Below, piece by piece: positions 42,598 through 54,996 of a DNA stretch of 64,000 nucleotides. Below the pieces are notes generated by a model that ran no database searches, was not told the origin of the DNA, and was given only the letters and a program-made list of their open reading frames with translations. Position numbers and translations under genes: made by a program. Each line of letters begins with the position of its first letter. Within the stretch, counting starts at the first letter, position 1. The DNA is from Haberlea rhodopensis (taxonomy: Eukaryota; Streptophyta; Magnoliopsida; Lamiales; Gesneriaceae), in NCBI GenBank assembly GCA_907163345.1, contig CAJQUN010000059.1, forward strand, positions 2,662,189 to 2,726,188, written 5' to 3'.

Positions 42598-44900
42598 ATA
42601 TAAGACCCTCACTATCTTAACCCACTATTAGTGCATTATCACATATGTTAGTGCATACCTTCACACCATTAGGGAATTCTTATACATGCTTCTAGAGCAT
42701 TAACATGGCATCTATAAAATTTTGGCATCAATTCTCTTAACGTGCAATTCCCATACAGTTCAACTTACAAAGTATGCACCTTATAACACACTAACATGTT
42801 CTCAATTCATTATGCTTTCTCGTAATTAATTGTATGCAACACATAAATGAAAAGAGAAAAGCTCATAACCTTTATACAACCCATATACACATCAGAATGC
42901 TCACAGACGAGCATTGAATAAGTGAATGTGTATCTAATGTATAATGCATAATACTCAATACCAACACTGGTACCTCAGCCCTGTAAGCATTTCCAATCAA
43001 TAGCTTGAACTCAACTCCAGAGCCAATGATGTACCTGTTCTACCTGTTCAAATAGAAACATCCCCCACACGGGGTGAGCATACCAATAACACCATCACAA
43101 TAACCGCAATATCACAATTCATAATTTACAGAATATAAAGCTGTAAATTTAAAAGATACTCCCTGTATAGTATCATTATCATATGAGATTCCTCGTGCTG
43201 TTCATGTTCTCACAATAACCAAAACCATCAAATTCTCAAAATCAGTTAATCATTACATTGATTAACTATACTCATTCTTACCATGCCAATTTCATAATCA
43301 AGTATGATTAAATCATTACACTAATGATTACTGAGATCATATATAACTCAATTAATGATTTCGATCATCCCCACATCATGTCCCATCGCTCGCTCAACAG
43401 CGGCAGTATCACAATCCAATGCTCGTTCAACAGCGACAACATTACTCATTGCTCGGTCCACAGTGGCACCACATAATATTCAATGCACATTCAAATGATT
43501 GCAATAACAATATATTATTCATGCACATGGCAATAATATATTAACTATGCTCGTACGTCACACGTACCTTATATCCAATAGCAAGTGCCAATCCTTGCCT
43601 TTGCCCCGAGATCCCATGAATTATCTGTTAAACACAGTTAATAACTTACAATTAATTTATTGCCCACAAACACATACCCAAGTATACAACCTCCAAATAC
43701 ACCATCAACCATGATGATTAATCATTTAAAAGACTCGGGCGAAGCATACATTAATTCCACAACAAACCAATTTTTTCACAATACTTGGCCGATCGATCGA
43801 GAGTCCCAGAAAATTTAAGCCCAAAATTCGCCTTCGCTCGATTGATCGCCAGACATTCTCGATCGATCGACCGCTTTGCTCGATCGATCGAGCACACTAT
43901 TTATCGTCGTCAAATTCTGCTAACGACGCGCGATCGATCGAGCCCATTTTTCGATCGATCGACGAGCTCTGTAACAGCCAAAAATGGCGTTTTACAAGCT
44001 AAAATCCCCATAATAATATTCCCAACACCTAATACACCCAAAACCTCAACAAGGAACCATAAATCCTTCCCAAAACATAACAACAAAAAATTTCCCAAAA
44101 AACCAAAACTCAATCCCAACCCTATACTTAACCAAATACCATAAAATTACTATCAAATCGAAGATAGAAGAGAGGGGAAGAGTATTACCAAATTATCTGC
44201 TCGAAAATCCACCAAGAATCGAGCTTCCAATATAATTCCTTCTTCAAGAAAAAAGGGGAGGGGAAAGGTAAGGGAGAGGGAAACGTGAGGGAGAGAGAGA
44301 AACGAAATGCCAACTGATTGAACACCGAGTCCACTTGGTATATATATTACAAAGGCTCCAAAAAACCGAGTCTCACATACTCACACCCTGACTCATTAAA
44401 AATCATATTGTTCAATAATTATCTTCCACTCACTATTTTCATTACCAAACTCAATCCAAAACTCCCCAGATCCCAGATCCCACTACCAATACAAATCTCA
44501 AGGTTAACACCTAAATGAGAATAAATCTCAACCCTTGGATCCAACAACCCCGATACCGGATTAAAATCCTCGGGATTTTCAACACCGTAATTATTTCATA
44601 ATAATTACCACCATTAAAATCCATCAAGGATCATAATCACTCCGAAATTATCACGATAATTTCTGGATACCACAAAAATGCTATTCAAAATTCCATTTTT
44701 CAACAAAATCACATTTCTATCTTCAAAATAATCTTTCACGATTACTATCCAAAAATATTTAAAAAATAAATAACATAAAATACTTAAAATAATTTGAGGA
44801 AAATGCAACCCATTTACGTACCTCGAAGCTTCCTAAAATTGTTGAAGCTACAAACTTTCCCAACAATCTCCAAGGTATCAAGGATTTTCTATATATTAAC
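42598..44900 (-). repeat. Gypsy LTR copy (5' side)
   Basis: It starts TATAAGACCCTCAC and corresponds to 40471-41470. In order it has the same landmarks as the complete LTR at 61832-63956 read in reverse: a TACCTGTTC...GGGTGAGCAT block, the GCGGC array (43370-43460), GCTCGTACGTC...CGTACCTTA (43550), the ATCGAT palindrome array (43788-43970), then a purine-rich GGGGAGGGG block (44255). The right edge is uncertain. It is a diverged relative and not a recent copy. Confidence 0.6.
43786..43970. repeat. Cluster of TCGATCGATCGA palindromes
   Basis: Six or so copies of CGATCGATCG, mostly flanked T...A, lie at ~43788, 43838, 43860, 43878, 43930 and 43952. The second copy has a substitution. Confidence 0.75.
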
Positions 44901-45470
44901 AATCAAGTTTAGTAAATACCATGTCAGGGATTAATTAATAATTATTCATAAACCACTCTTATATTTATCTAGCGCAACAAAATGTGTGTAATCAGTTCTT
45001 TTATAGAGAGAAATTTAAGTAGCAAGCCTCGGAACACATTTCGTACATAAAAATCAAACACCGTGTAATGGATTAACAAAGAGACCAACCTTAAAGTACA
45101 AGGGTCAATTTTTAATCAAAGATTTATTTTATTTATTTATTCTTTTTCTAAGCATTTCATGATAAGCTTGCAGAATATGTTGGACTGCACATTTACATTC
45201 ACCATGCGACTTTAAGAGTCAAATTCAAATCAATAGGAAACACAACAGGAATGGTCAATTCCAGTGATGAAAATTACGATTAGAAGCAAGATCTTAAACA
45301 AGAGCACACTCGAAAATGACGGCCATAATTTCAAAAAGCAACGAAAAATGATATTTCACCAAAAAATAAAGCTAATGTTTGACAAGTATAATCTACTTCA
45401 ATTAAAACAAACTATATCAAAGTACAATTGTAGAGGCAGATAACGTTTCTACCTAAGTTTCGAGATTTTC
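44901..45470. other. Intergenic DNA
   Basis: No gene or clear repeat edge was found. It may still contain the undefined end of the LTR to the left. Confidence 0.35.
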
Positions 45471-45473
45471 CTC

Positions 45474-45616
45474 GGGTCATCTCCAACCCAAAAATTCATT
45501 TTAGCACAAATTTTGCACCAAGATAGCACAATTTCTGCACCAATCAAATTGGGGATCAAAAAACCATGCCATTTTGGCATTTCACACCAAAATGGCGTGG
45601 GGTTGGAGATGCTCTC
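45474..45616. mobile_element. Short MITE, ~143 bp
   Basis: The left end GGGTCATCTCCAACCCA is mirrored by TGGGGTTGGAGATGCTC on the right. A second inner inverted pair (CCATGCCATTTTGG and CCAAAATGGCGTGG) lies near the right end. The target-site duplication is unclear. Confidence 0.55.
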
Positions 45617-46092
45617 AGAGGTTATTCTTCTCGATCGTCAATACCTTCTCCAGTGAGTTTGAAATAAACAGATTGTTGGCAAGGACCAAGGTGAGGGTTT
45701 GACCGTTTCAATTACAAGAGCATCGATGTTTCCTCTCGATTTATTGCAGATAGATAGAGTGGGAAGATGGGCTTGCTTTCCGTTACATATTTGAGCACCT
45801 TAAACGAAAGTGTGGAGGTGTAACCTTAGGGATTACAAATCGATATTTGGGGGAGGGGAAGAGAGCGAAATGGACGTGCGCTGATGGGGTGGGGTGGGGG
45901 AAGAAGAAAGAGGTCAAAGTCTGGTTTCTTTCTTTATTACTATTATTATTTATTTATTTTAATAAAAAAGTTGGGCCATTACACAAGATAATATTGGAAA
46001 ACCATAAAAGTGACATTTTAGTTAGTCACCTGGTTCCCGCAAAATGACTTTTTTTTTAGTCCTTCAACCCCATAGTTAGGCTTTTATATATA
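45617..46092. other. Intergenic DNA
   Basis: There is no gene. A GC-rich purine block (45850-45910) stands out, but no family is recognised in any frame. Confidence 0.4.
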
Positions 46093-46373
46093 CTAGCGGA
46101 CCACGCACACGCGTTGCGTGTGTAACATAATAAATCTATCCATTGGTAGGGGTATATAAGTAATTAGGCGTTTGAATTTTCTCCAAAAAAAAAATTTAAT
46201 TAAGTAAAAATAACAAATATATACAATTAATCAACTAAAAGTAACAAATAGTTAATTATCATTACCGAAAGAAAGAAATATAGTATAGATGAATTGGTAG
46301 GGGTATATAAGTAATTTGATATTGGTCTATTTTGGACGGACCAAGGTAGTTATTATATGGGGTTTAGACTTTA

Positions 46374-46421
<48 letters not shown>
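46093..46421 (-). mobile_element. Small Helitron ending, with (TA)n run
   Basis: On the minus strand the end is hairpin CACGCAACGCGTG, TGCGTGGTCCG, CTAG, next to T, a Helitron 3' terminus. The 5' edge (ACTAAAGTCTAAACCCC) runs into a (TA)n microsatellite at 46376-46421, so the TC start cannot be placed. An internal direct repeat, ATTGGTAGGGGTATATAAGT, lies at 46143 and 46293. Confidence 0.6.
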
Positions 46422-46425
<4 letters not shown>

Positions 46426-46439
46426 TCATTTATTTATAT

Positions 46440-48410
46440 ATTTTAAAATTATATTCATAACCACCTTGTAGTCGGACTTGACATTATATTCACCCTTCCG
46501 ATCAAAGTGCCAAACCACGATATTTTCTGTCTCAGTGGATGCCAATGGAGTGTTGAGAATTGGAGGATGATCTATAGGCCATAGTGTGCTTACCCAGTTA
46601 GATCCCAATTCCACATTCCCTCATGCGTTAGTAAATCTCCCATTGTCAAATTCTCATACCTTGGATGAGGGACTGTAATTGGTTTGGAAGAGTGTGGGCG
46701 TGGAATCCATGGGTCATGAAAGATCAATTTAGGACTTCCAAATCTGACTCGCCAGCGAACTCCCTTCAGAAGCAAGTCCCGTCCCCATAAAAGACTCCGC
46801 CAGAGATATGACGGATTATGGCACTTTGGCGCTCTTAGAAAATCTGTATAAGGGAAATATTTAGCTTTGAGAATTTGGGAACTTAAGTCATCTGGTCGTG
46901 TAATAATCCGCCATCCTTGTTTTGCTAACATAGGTTAGTTAAAACATCGCAAATCCCTGAAGCCCATGCCCTTTCATTCTTAGATCGACACAGATGTTGC
47001 CATCGAGTCCAGTGGATTTTCCTGTTATCAGGACACCAAAAGTTGTAATCATGGATTGAAGTTTAGAGCATAACATAATACGCAGTTTGAATAATTGCAT
47101 AGTATAGATAGAAGTATATTGGGCGACAGCTTTGATAAGAATTTCTCGGCCACGTGATGAAAATAGCTTACTTTTCCAGAGCTTTAACTTATGCCAAACT
47201 TTCTATTTCACCTCATCAAAAACACTACTTTTGCTTCTTCCGACAAAAGCTGGCAGGCCCAAATAATGGCAATAAGCATCAGTAGGAGACATGCCCAACA
47301 CAGAGAGAACATATTGCTTCATTGCTGATGTAGCATTTGGACTAAACATGATCGAAGATTTGATTAGATTAATAACTTGTGCTGAAGCATGATAAGCGGT
47401 GTCATCAATTGTGCCAAAAAAGAGAGTATCATCTGCAAAAAGTAGATGACTAATCGGTGGAGCTCGCTGGGCACATTTAAGACCTTTGATTCTGCCCAAT
47501 CTCATGTTAGTTTTTAGCAACCAGAAGAGCCTTCAGAACACAATAAATTAAGATAATGGGATAAAGGACAACCTTGTCATAGACCACGTGTAGGATACAC
47601 TATCCTGGTTGGTACGCCATTAATCAAAATGGAGAATTGAGACGTCTGAAGGTAGTCCATGAGTCTTGATATCCATTTCGAGGAGAATCCCATTTTGACC
47701 ATAATTGCAACAAGAAAAGGCCATTCAATCCGATCATATGATTTACTCATATCTAACTTCAATGTCATCAAACCTTTTCGAACCTGCTTGCGGCTTCATA
47801 AAGTATGTACACATTCAAAAGCAACCACAATATTATCAGTAATCTATCGACCATGGACGAAAGCACTTTGTTCCGGAGAGATTAAAGGGATCAAAATGAC
47901 TGGAAATAACATCCTCCACCTTTGTAGGTTTGGTATGCCATCATTCGAGAAAATTCAAGAGGTTCTGTTTTTCCGTCGCCGATTGCTTGTGTTTTTGGTG
48001 GAAAATTTTGTGTTGCGGTCCCCTCCAGATAACCAATCGACTCGTGATCTTTGTTTCCAATAGTATTCTTCCAAAGCCAAATAATGATCAAGTTGTATGC
48101 TCAGCTGTTGAACATGATTAGATAAGGAATTTGGATCATGGGCACCATTAATCCGAGTGATCTCACGCTGAAGAAAATTTATCTTGCTGGAGAAATTGCC
48201 AAAATTCCGATATCCCCATGTTTTGAGTGTTTGACCACATTGTGCCAATTCCGCAGTGAAATCAAAATCACCCTGACCTTGGTTCATAAATAGAGCATTC
48301 CAGCTATCAGTGAGAAGCTGTTTAAAAACTGGTGAAGAACGCCAGAGAGACTCGAACCGAAATAGTCGCTGAGAGTATTGACGACTGACCGTATCTTTGG
48401 GGACACCCAA
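46440..48410 (-). mobile_element. LINE (L1-type) ORF2 remnant
   Basis: Fragments in reading order on the minus strand are: a pre-RT stretch at 48410-47955 (EEYYWKQRSRVDWLSGGDRN and TKFSTKNTS), reverse transcriptase pieces at 47771-47577 (LKLDMSKSYDRIEWPFL) and 47520-47203 (ISHLLFADDTLFF, the FADD catalytic box), and the region after RT at 46931-46440 (LKAKYFPYTDFLRA, SYLWRSLLWGRDLL, WHFDRKGEYNVKSDYK). Stops and shifts separate them. The endonuclease at the 5' side and the zinc-finger/RNase H end are missing. The element is dead and truncated at both ends. Confidence 0.85.
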
Positions 48411-49810
48411 TCAATATAATTATGTAATAACTATCATGAGTAATTTTGCAATATTTGTTAAACTAAATGTAACATTTAATACAATGACTTCAATTATGCT
48501 GAAATATTATGTTTTGGAACTCGACAACTTCTCCAATATATATTGGGGAGTAAAAGATTTTTTGGTGTGACATCAAGTGAAATCTAACGTTTTTATATTG
48601 AAATCACTTGGTGCTAAGGGCGGAGCCATCCTTGGGCTATGGTGATCTCCAACCCACATACAAATACTCAATGGGATAAATTTGTGTCGACTCTCAAAAT
48701 TTTTATTTTTTCGCCAAACCTTCTAAATCGTTGTAGCTTTCTAGCCCCATCTAATTCGATCAACCCCAAATAATATTGATTTCTAACTCCATCCTGCCCT
48801 GTGTACCGGTTGCCAATTGCCCGTCACAAGGCAAATCGAAGTCTTTCAATATAATATTATGTAATTAAAAAGTTCGCAGATTAAAATTTCATTTAAATAC
48901 TATAAATGTAAAATAATTATTAATTTTCTATTTTCCTTTGAAATTTTACCAAATTAAATTTCAAAATTTAATTAAATAATTTAATCTATTTTTAGTAATT
49001 GTTTGAATAAATGAAAGACGCCAAAACAAATCCGAGATGACCCGTTCGATATAGAATTTACAATGTAACATTCCACATGCCTCGCAAATAAGAATTCATT
49101 ATTATCAGTTGTAGTTAATTCACTCATCAGGTTTTCAGACCCTTAATTTTGAAGTGATATTACTTCAATAATCCGGAACTTGTATTGTGTTATTAATTGT
49201 TACATAATATTTATTAACTTTGATATAGTTCTAAGAGAGTTTATTAAATAAAATTGGAAAACCCGTTAGTTCAAGAATAGATAGAAATTCAACCATAATC
49301 GATAACAAATATAAGAAATTATAGTACGTGAACCGATATCTTGATAATATTTTTTTATTGAATTAGACCTAGCGATTTTTACTTTGTTTAGTTGGAAAAT
49401 TTGCTGTTTTATTTAATTAAAAGTATGCTCCTCTTTAATAGGTTAAACATAATTTAAGGACTCAAATTTTGGGATAATTTAATTTATGACCCATAAAATG
49501 TGTATCACAAAAAATTTGTCAAGTGGAGAATTTATCTACAAATTTAAAATATAAGAAGGTTTTAATTTATTTGATAATTTTTTCATAATTTTTTTTTATA
49601 TCTACTTAACTTATTTAATTTAGGTAAAGAAGGGTGGTTATGCAATATACTTTGTATATATCGGACACCTAAATTGTGACCAATATAGAGAGATATCACG
49701 AGGAAGATTATAAATCCCATGCGAAGCAAAAAATCTACCATTCGAAAGATACAAATCCTTACAATTTTCTCTTTGAAATGAAGCCATAATAATTGTTCGA
49801 AGCAAAAGCA
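48411..49810. other. AT-rich intergenic DNA 3' of the NLR gene
   Basis: There is no gene that I can support. GGGCGGAGCCATCC at ~48619 looks like the tip of a known plant MITE type, but the partner end was not found. The last 100-200 bp probably hold the NLR 3' untranslated region. Confidence 0.45.
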
Positions 49811-52456
49811 TTATTCATCGCGACCAATGAACGACGACTTCAAAAGCATCATTTCCATTTCATGCTGTTGTTTTTGAATTAGCTTTGCTGAATTTACTAA
49901 TGAGTCCCGACAGTTCTGTAACTCAATGAGTTGAAGTGAATCTATTTCTCCTATACCACTAGGAATCTCATCAAGCCATACACGACATAGAATCAAGCTT
50001 TCAAGGCTTGGGAAATGTTCTTTCTCCACTTCCCACTTCACCAAATAATCTAACGTAGAATGAAAGTACTTGAGTTGAAGAAACTGACCTTCAATTGGTG
50101 TCCACTCAGAAACTCCGGTGACATAAATACTCATCATTTGGAGTGCTTGAAGATTTGGAAGTGACCCAATTATGGTCATATTTTCCCAAGGCAGAGGAAC
50201 TCCATATAGAGTTAACTTCGTAAGACTAATTGGAAAAGCATGGTTCCATATCTCAGAATGATCATGCAAGTTGTGCACAGATGGAAAAGCATGGTTCCAT
50301 ATCTCAGAATGATCATGCAAGTTGTGCACAGAGACTTGTAATTCTTCGAGGTTTGATAGACGGAACAAATTTTGGAGACTAAATTCATCCCAATTATCAT
50401 AGAGTATAGCAAAAACAACTATCAGTTTTCTTAGATTCACAAGTATTTTAATGGCCTCTTCAGTGAATCTGAAATTAGTCACTGTGTCAAGTGTTTGTAA
50501 ACCACTTTCGTGAATGATTCCTATGTTAGAGGGATACTGCAAATTAAAAGGGGCATTCATGATCAAATGCCTTAACTTCGGCATCTTCCAGATTTCATAG
50601 GGTACTTCAAATCCTCCAAAGTTAGTTATATGAGCGATTATAGTCTGGAGATTAGGAAGTTTGGAGATTGAGGCAGGAAACCCATGGGGACAAGATGCGT
50701 AGTTTAAGGCAAAAGAGATGTACCTTAAATTGACGAATGTTGAGATTACATCCGAGAAATTTGGCCAAGTCGCTTCAGGTGCATCCAAGATACTTAAGCG
50801 CCTACTGCTTGTAGATAATTTTGATCCCAAATCTCTCTTGGAGAAAAGTAGAAGTGAACGCATGCTTGAATCTTGTGTTGGCCATTCCTGAAATGTTTGC
50901 GTGTAATGGATACTAATGCGGCGATTTGGATTCTCTATGGTATATTTTTGGACATTCCATTTGGATGAGACATGATGAAGAAACCCCTCTTCTTCAGCTT
51001 TTGTTATACAAATCTCCCTCAACAAATCATGGATTCCAACAGTTTCAAGTTTCCCGTCTGTCCCTTTTTGGCTTACTAAGATCATACTTCTATTTACAAG
51101 ATCCTCTAAATACCCTTCCGCCACATCATCCAAGCATTTCGACTTATCACCTTGTCTAAGAAATCCCTCTGCAATCCATAACTTGATTAGTTTGGAAACA
51201 TTGATTTCCATGTCTTCAGGGAAAGCTGCGATGTAGAGGAAACACGGCTTTAGATGAATAGGCAGTCTATCATAACTCAAACATAGTATTTTTGAGCATT
51301 GTAGTGCAATTGTAGGTTCCATTGAACTTATATTTTCCGATATATTTTCCCACAATTCTTGATTTATGATGTCGCCCGAAGAAAGAATTAGTCCCGCGAC
51401 AGCCACAATGGTGAGCGGCAGCCCCCCACAACTTTTTGCAATCTTCATCCCAATTTTCATCAGTTGGAGAGGACAAGATTCTTGTCCAAAAATCCTTTCC
51501 TGGAGTAGTTTCCAACTATGATCTTTATTCAAAAAATTGATTTGGTGAAGTGGATTGATTGAAGATCCCGCATAAACAGCAACTTCTGATAGCCTCGTAG
51601 TTAACAAGATCCGGTTTCCACTACCATCGTCTACAAATATCCTCTTCAAATCATCCCAAGCCTTGGTACTCCATATATCATCAACCACAATGAGATATCG
51701 CCTACCAATTAGTTTTTGGTACACAAGTTTTTCCAATTTGGCAATGCTCTCGTCAGGTTCATTATCGGGAATTTGTAAGTAGGAAAGAAGACCCAAAAGA
51801 GCCTCTCTGTTTTGATACTCTGTAGATAGTGTAATCCATGCGCAGATATCAAAATGCCGTGAAAGGCGTGCATCCTCGTAAGCTCTTCTAGCTAGAGTCG
51901 TCTTCCCAATTCCTCCCATCCCAACTATTGGTATAATTTGGAGTTCATCCGAATCTTCGTATATCCGTTCTTTGATAGCGTTCAGGTGATCATCAAATCC
52001 CACAACCATGTTTGCAGTTATTCTAACAGTGGATGAACGATCAACAGGAGAAGAATAAGTTCTGGATAGGAGATCTTCCGCTGTGTCTTTGTTTTTTATC
52101 TTCATTGCCTCTTCCCAGATAAAATCAATCCTGTCAAACGCCATTGCTAAGTCTTGTTCCAAGCTCACCTCATCACAATTAGCCTCCGAAGAACTCCGAT
52201 CATTTCTTGATATCGAACACAAATAAGAATCAATGGAATCTTGCGCTTCGTATGCAGCATTTTTTATTTCCCTTCCCACAAAATCAGGTTTCCCATGAAG
52301 CTTCTCTGAAAAATCTTCGATGAAAGTGACAATGAAATCAACCTTTTCATGAAGGGAAACAATTTTTCCATGGTGAAGAGGATCAATACACTGTTTAAAA
52401 TCCAAGATCTGGTGTAGTGATCGAGCAAGTGAGAGAAGCGCAGCATAAGCTGCCAT
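49811..52456 (-). CDS. R1-type CC-NB-LRR disease-resistance protein (NLR), 881 aa
   Basis: A single exon. The start MAAYAALLSLARSLHQIL is the usual opening of R1/R1B-type coiled-coil NLRs, with AYEAQDSIDSYL (69-79) in place of the EDVID helix. NB-ARC motifs in order are: P-loop GMGGIGKTT (179-187), RNBS-A FDICAWITLS (202-211), kinase-2 YLIVVDDIW (254-262), RNBS-B GNRILLTTR (280-288), GLPL CGGLPLT (343-349), RNBS-D CFLYIAAFPED (405-415) and an MHD-position IHDLLRE (475-481) where Met is Ile. LRRs fill ~530-860. All nucleotide-binding residues are kept. A 51-bp in-frame tandem duplication in the LRR (50222-50326) repeats VHNLHDHSEIWNHAFP. Such proteins are intracellular immune receptors; the pathogen recognised cannot be read from sequence. 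No second NLR lies in the window. Confidence 0.93.
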   Translation of the reverse strand: MAAYAALLSLARSLHQILDFKQCIDPLHHGKIVSLHEKVDFIVTFIEDFSEKLHGKPDFVGREIKNAAYEAQDSIDSYLCSISRNDRSSSEANCDEVSLEQDLAMAFDRIDFIWEEAMKIKNKDTAEDLLSRTYSSPVDRSSTVRITANMVVGFDDHLNAIKERIYEDSDELQIIPIVGMGGIGKTTLARRAYEDARLSRHFDICAWITLSTEYQNREALLGLLSYLQIPDNEPDESIAKLEKLVYQKLIGRRYLIVVDDIWSTKAWDDLKRIFVDDGSGNRILLTTRLSEVAVYAGSSINPLHQINFLNKDHSWKLLQERIFGQESCPLQLMKIGMKIAKSCGGLPLTIVAVAGLILSSGDIINQELWENISENISSMEPTIALQCSKILCLSYDRLPIHLKPCFLYIAAFPEDMEINVSKLIKLWIAEGFLRQGDKSKCLDDVAEGYLEDLVNRSMILVSQKGTDGKLETVGIHDLLREICITKAEEEGFLHHVSSKWNVQKYTIENPNRRISIHYTQTFQEWPTQDSSMRSLLLFSKRDLGSKLSTSSRRLSILDAPEATWPNFSDVISTFVNLRYISFALNYASCPHGFPASISKLPNLQTIIAHITNFGGFEVPYEIWKMPKLRHLIMNAPFNLQYPSNIGIIHESGLQTLDTVTNFRFTEEAIKILVNLRKLIVVFAILYDNWDEFSLQNLFRLSNLEELQVSVHNLHDHSEIWNHAFPSVHNLHDHSEIWNHAFPISLTKLTLYGVPLPWENMTIIGSLPNLQALQMMSIYVTGVSEWTPIEGQFLQLKYFHSTLDYLVKWEVEKEHFPSLESLILCRVWLDEIPSGIGEIDSLQLIELQNCRDSLVNSAKLIQKQQHEMEMMLLKSSFIGRDE
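50222..50326 (-). repeat. 51-bp tandem duplication in the NLR leucine-rich repeats
   Basis: Two nearly identical 51-bp copies (one begins GGAAAAGCATGGTTCCATAT) add 17 residues in frame. They differ by a single base near the join, so the event is recent. Confidence 0.93.
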
Positions 52457-53185
52457 GGGAGAGCAAGATTGATTGAAACGAGAAATACGTTGTATTATCT
52501 CTATATTATCTTTTTTGATAGTTGACCGACTTTTTATTATTTAATTAATCATTTAGCATGTGGGAAAAAGCTGGCTCTTTGTGATTTTGTACGTGTCTTC
52601 TATTATCATATTTATTTTATTTTAAATAATATAATTATATATACTAACAGATTATCTATATAATATAATAATAACTATTTTATATTGATAAATATAAATA
52701 AAAAATATCTATAAAATATGTTATGCTCTTAAATAAATATCATAAAATAAAAATAAACTATAGTAAATTAAATATAACAAAAAATGTTGAATAAATTCAT
52801 AAGAACTAAATAAATAGTTGTTACAAAATAAAATATTATAATAATTGAGTAAATTATTATAAACAAATATAGTATATACATTTTAATTATTCTACAAGCA
52901 CTTTATTTGATTTACATTATATACAATAATCAAATAAGTATATCTTAATTTTCCACGATATGACTTACCATAGAAACTCGATAATGTCATATTTGATCAA
53001 TTAATAAAATCTTTTAATAATTTTCTTATAATGATTTGGGAACAACGTATTGAACTGATAATTCACTAACTTTATATTATATAAATTAATAACTTCTAAT
53101 TGATAATCAAAAATCTCATTACTGACTCTTTTTAACATAATAAGAACTTTTGTGTTGTTTTCTTATATATAAATAATAAATAATT
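52457..53185. other. AT-rich DNA 5' of the NLR and first part of a duplicated block
   Basis: The first ~100 bp before the ATG is the likely NLR leader and promoter. From ~52650 the sequence matches ~53820-54330. Confidence 0.45.
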
Positions 53186-54800
53186 CAATGTTATATTCGT
53201 CGATTTCATTTTGTAATTAGTACCAAACTTGTATAAGTTTCATACCAATTTCATATGTAATTAGTACCATAATTGTAAATGTTTCATACTAATATCATGT
53301 GTAATTAGTAACAAATTGTAAAGGTTTCATACCAATTTCATATGTAATAAGTACCAAAGTTGTATATGTTTCATACCAATTTCATATTTAATTAGTACAA
53401 TAATTGTAAATGTTTCAATTCCAATTTAATTTGTAATTAGACCAAAGTTGTATATGTTTCATATCAACTTCATATGTAATTAGTATCATAATTGTAAATG
53501 TTTCATATCAATATCATTTATAATTAATACCAAAGTTTTATAGGTTTCATACAAATTTCATATGTAATTAGTATCATAATTGTAAATGTTTCACACCTGT
53601 ATCATGTATAATTAACACCAAAATTGTAAAGGTTTCATACTAAGTTATTATGTAATAAGTACCAAAGTTTTATATGTTCCATATCAATTTCATATGTAAT
53701 TAGTATAATAATTATAAATGTTTCAATACCAATTTCATTTGTAATTAGACCAAAGTTGTATATGTTTCATACCAATTTCATATCTAATTAGTACCATAAT
53801 AGAAACATATCTATAACAAAGAAAATATAACAAAAAAATATTGGATAAATTAATAAGAACTATAAATAGTGGTTGCAAAATAAATTATTTTAATAATGAA
53901 GCAAATTATTACAAAACAAATATATTATATACCTTTTATAATTATTCTACAATCACTTTATGTTCATTATTTGATTTACATTATATATATAATAATTAAA
54001 TAAGTATATCTTAGTTTATCACAATATGACTTACAATAGAAACTCGATAATGTAATATTTGATTAATTAATAAAATCTTTTAATAATTTACTTATACTGA
54101 TTTGGGAACAACGTATTGAATTGATAATTCACTAACTTTATATTATATAAATTAATAACTTCTAACTTAATATATTTATGATTAATAAATGAAATAATCA
54201 TAAAAATAACTTTATTGACATTTGTTTCTTATGTAAATTGATAATGACAAATCTCATTACTGATTTTTATAATATAACAATAACTTTTGTGTTGTTTTTT
54301 ATAGATAAATAACAAATAATTCAATGTTATACTCGTCAATTTCATGTGTAATTAGTATCATAATTGTAAATGTTTCATGTCAATATCATTTGCAATTAGT
54401 ACCAAAGTTGTATAAGTTTCATACCAATTTCATATGTAATTAGTACCAAAATTGTAAATATTTCATACCAAACTCTTTTGCAATTAGTATTAAAATTGTA
54501 TAAATTTCATACAAATTTAATATGTAATTAGTACCATAATTGTAAATGTTTCATACCAATTTCATTTGTAATTAGTACCAAAGTTGTATATCTTCATATC
54601 AATTTTATATGTAATTAGTATCATAATTGTAAATATTTCATACCAAACTCTTTTGTAATTAGTACCGAAGTTGTATAGGCTTCATACAAATTTCATATGT
54701 AATTAGTATCATAATTGTAAATATTTCATATCAATATCATTTGTAATTAGTATCAAAATTATATATGTTTCATATCAATTTTTCATATGTAATTAGTATC
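52650..54800. repeat. 1.07-kb tandem duplication containing ~53-bp minisatellites
   Basis: GGGAACAACGTATTGAA and flanks occur at 53038 and again at 54104, and CAAATAAGTATATCTTA at ~52933 and ~53998, an offset of ~1066 bp. Each half ends in a degenerate array (53190-53810, 54330-54800) with units of TTTCATACCAATTTCATATG, TAATTAGTACCA and AATTGTAAATG. Copies differ at many sites, so it is not recent. Confidence 0.8.
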
Positions 54801-54810
54801 GTTAGATACT

Positions 54811-54996
54811 CAGATTCAATCAATTAAAATGACATTATCTTATTTGTGGTCCCATCGAGTGAAACAATGGGATAAGTTTTGTAAGATTAATGACGTGCGA
54901 ACTAGAAAATTTCCACTAGATATACCTACACGTTGGAACTCATCATATAAATTGCTAAATGATTCATATGAATATAGAGAGTTAATGGCAACTTAA
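54811..54996 (+). pseudogene. hAT transposase fragment (plant RICESLEEPER-like)
   Basis: About 61 codons in one frame read WSHRVKQWDKFCKIND, RKFPLDIPTRWNSSYKLLND and SYEYREL. DIPTRWNSTYKML-type sequence is a strong landmark of plant hAT transposases with BED zinc fingers. It ends at a stop at 54994-54996, and neither the BED nor the C-terminal dimerisation region is present. Confidence 0.75.

Noticed and set aside
43785..44144. Plus-strand frame of 119 codons
   Set aside because: It lies across the ATCGAT palindrome array of an LTR; composition and context argue against a gene.
48612..48650. GGGCGGAGCC, possible MITE end
   Set aside because: The inverted partner and target-site duplication were not found.
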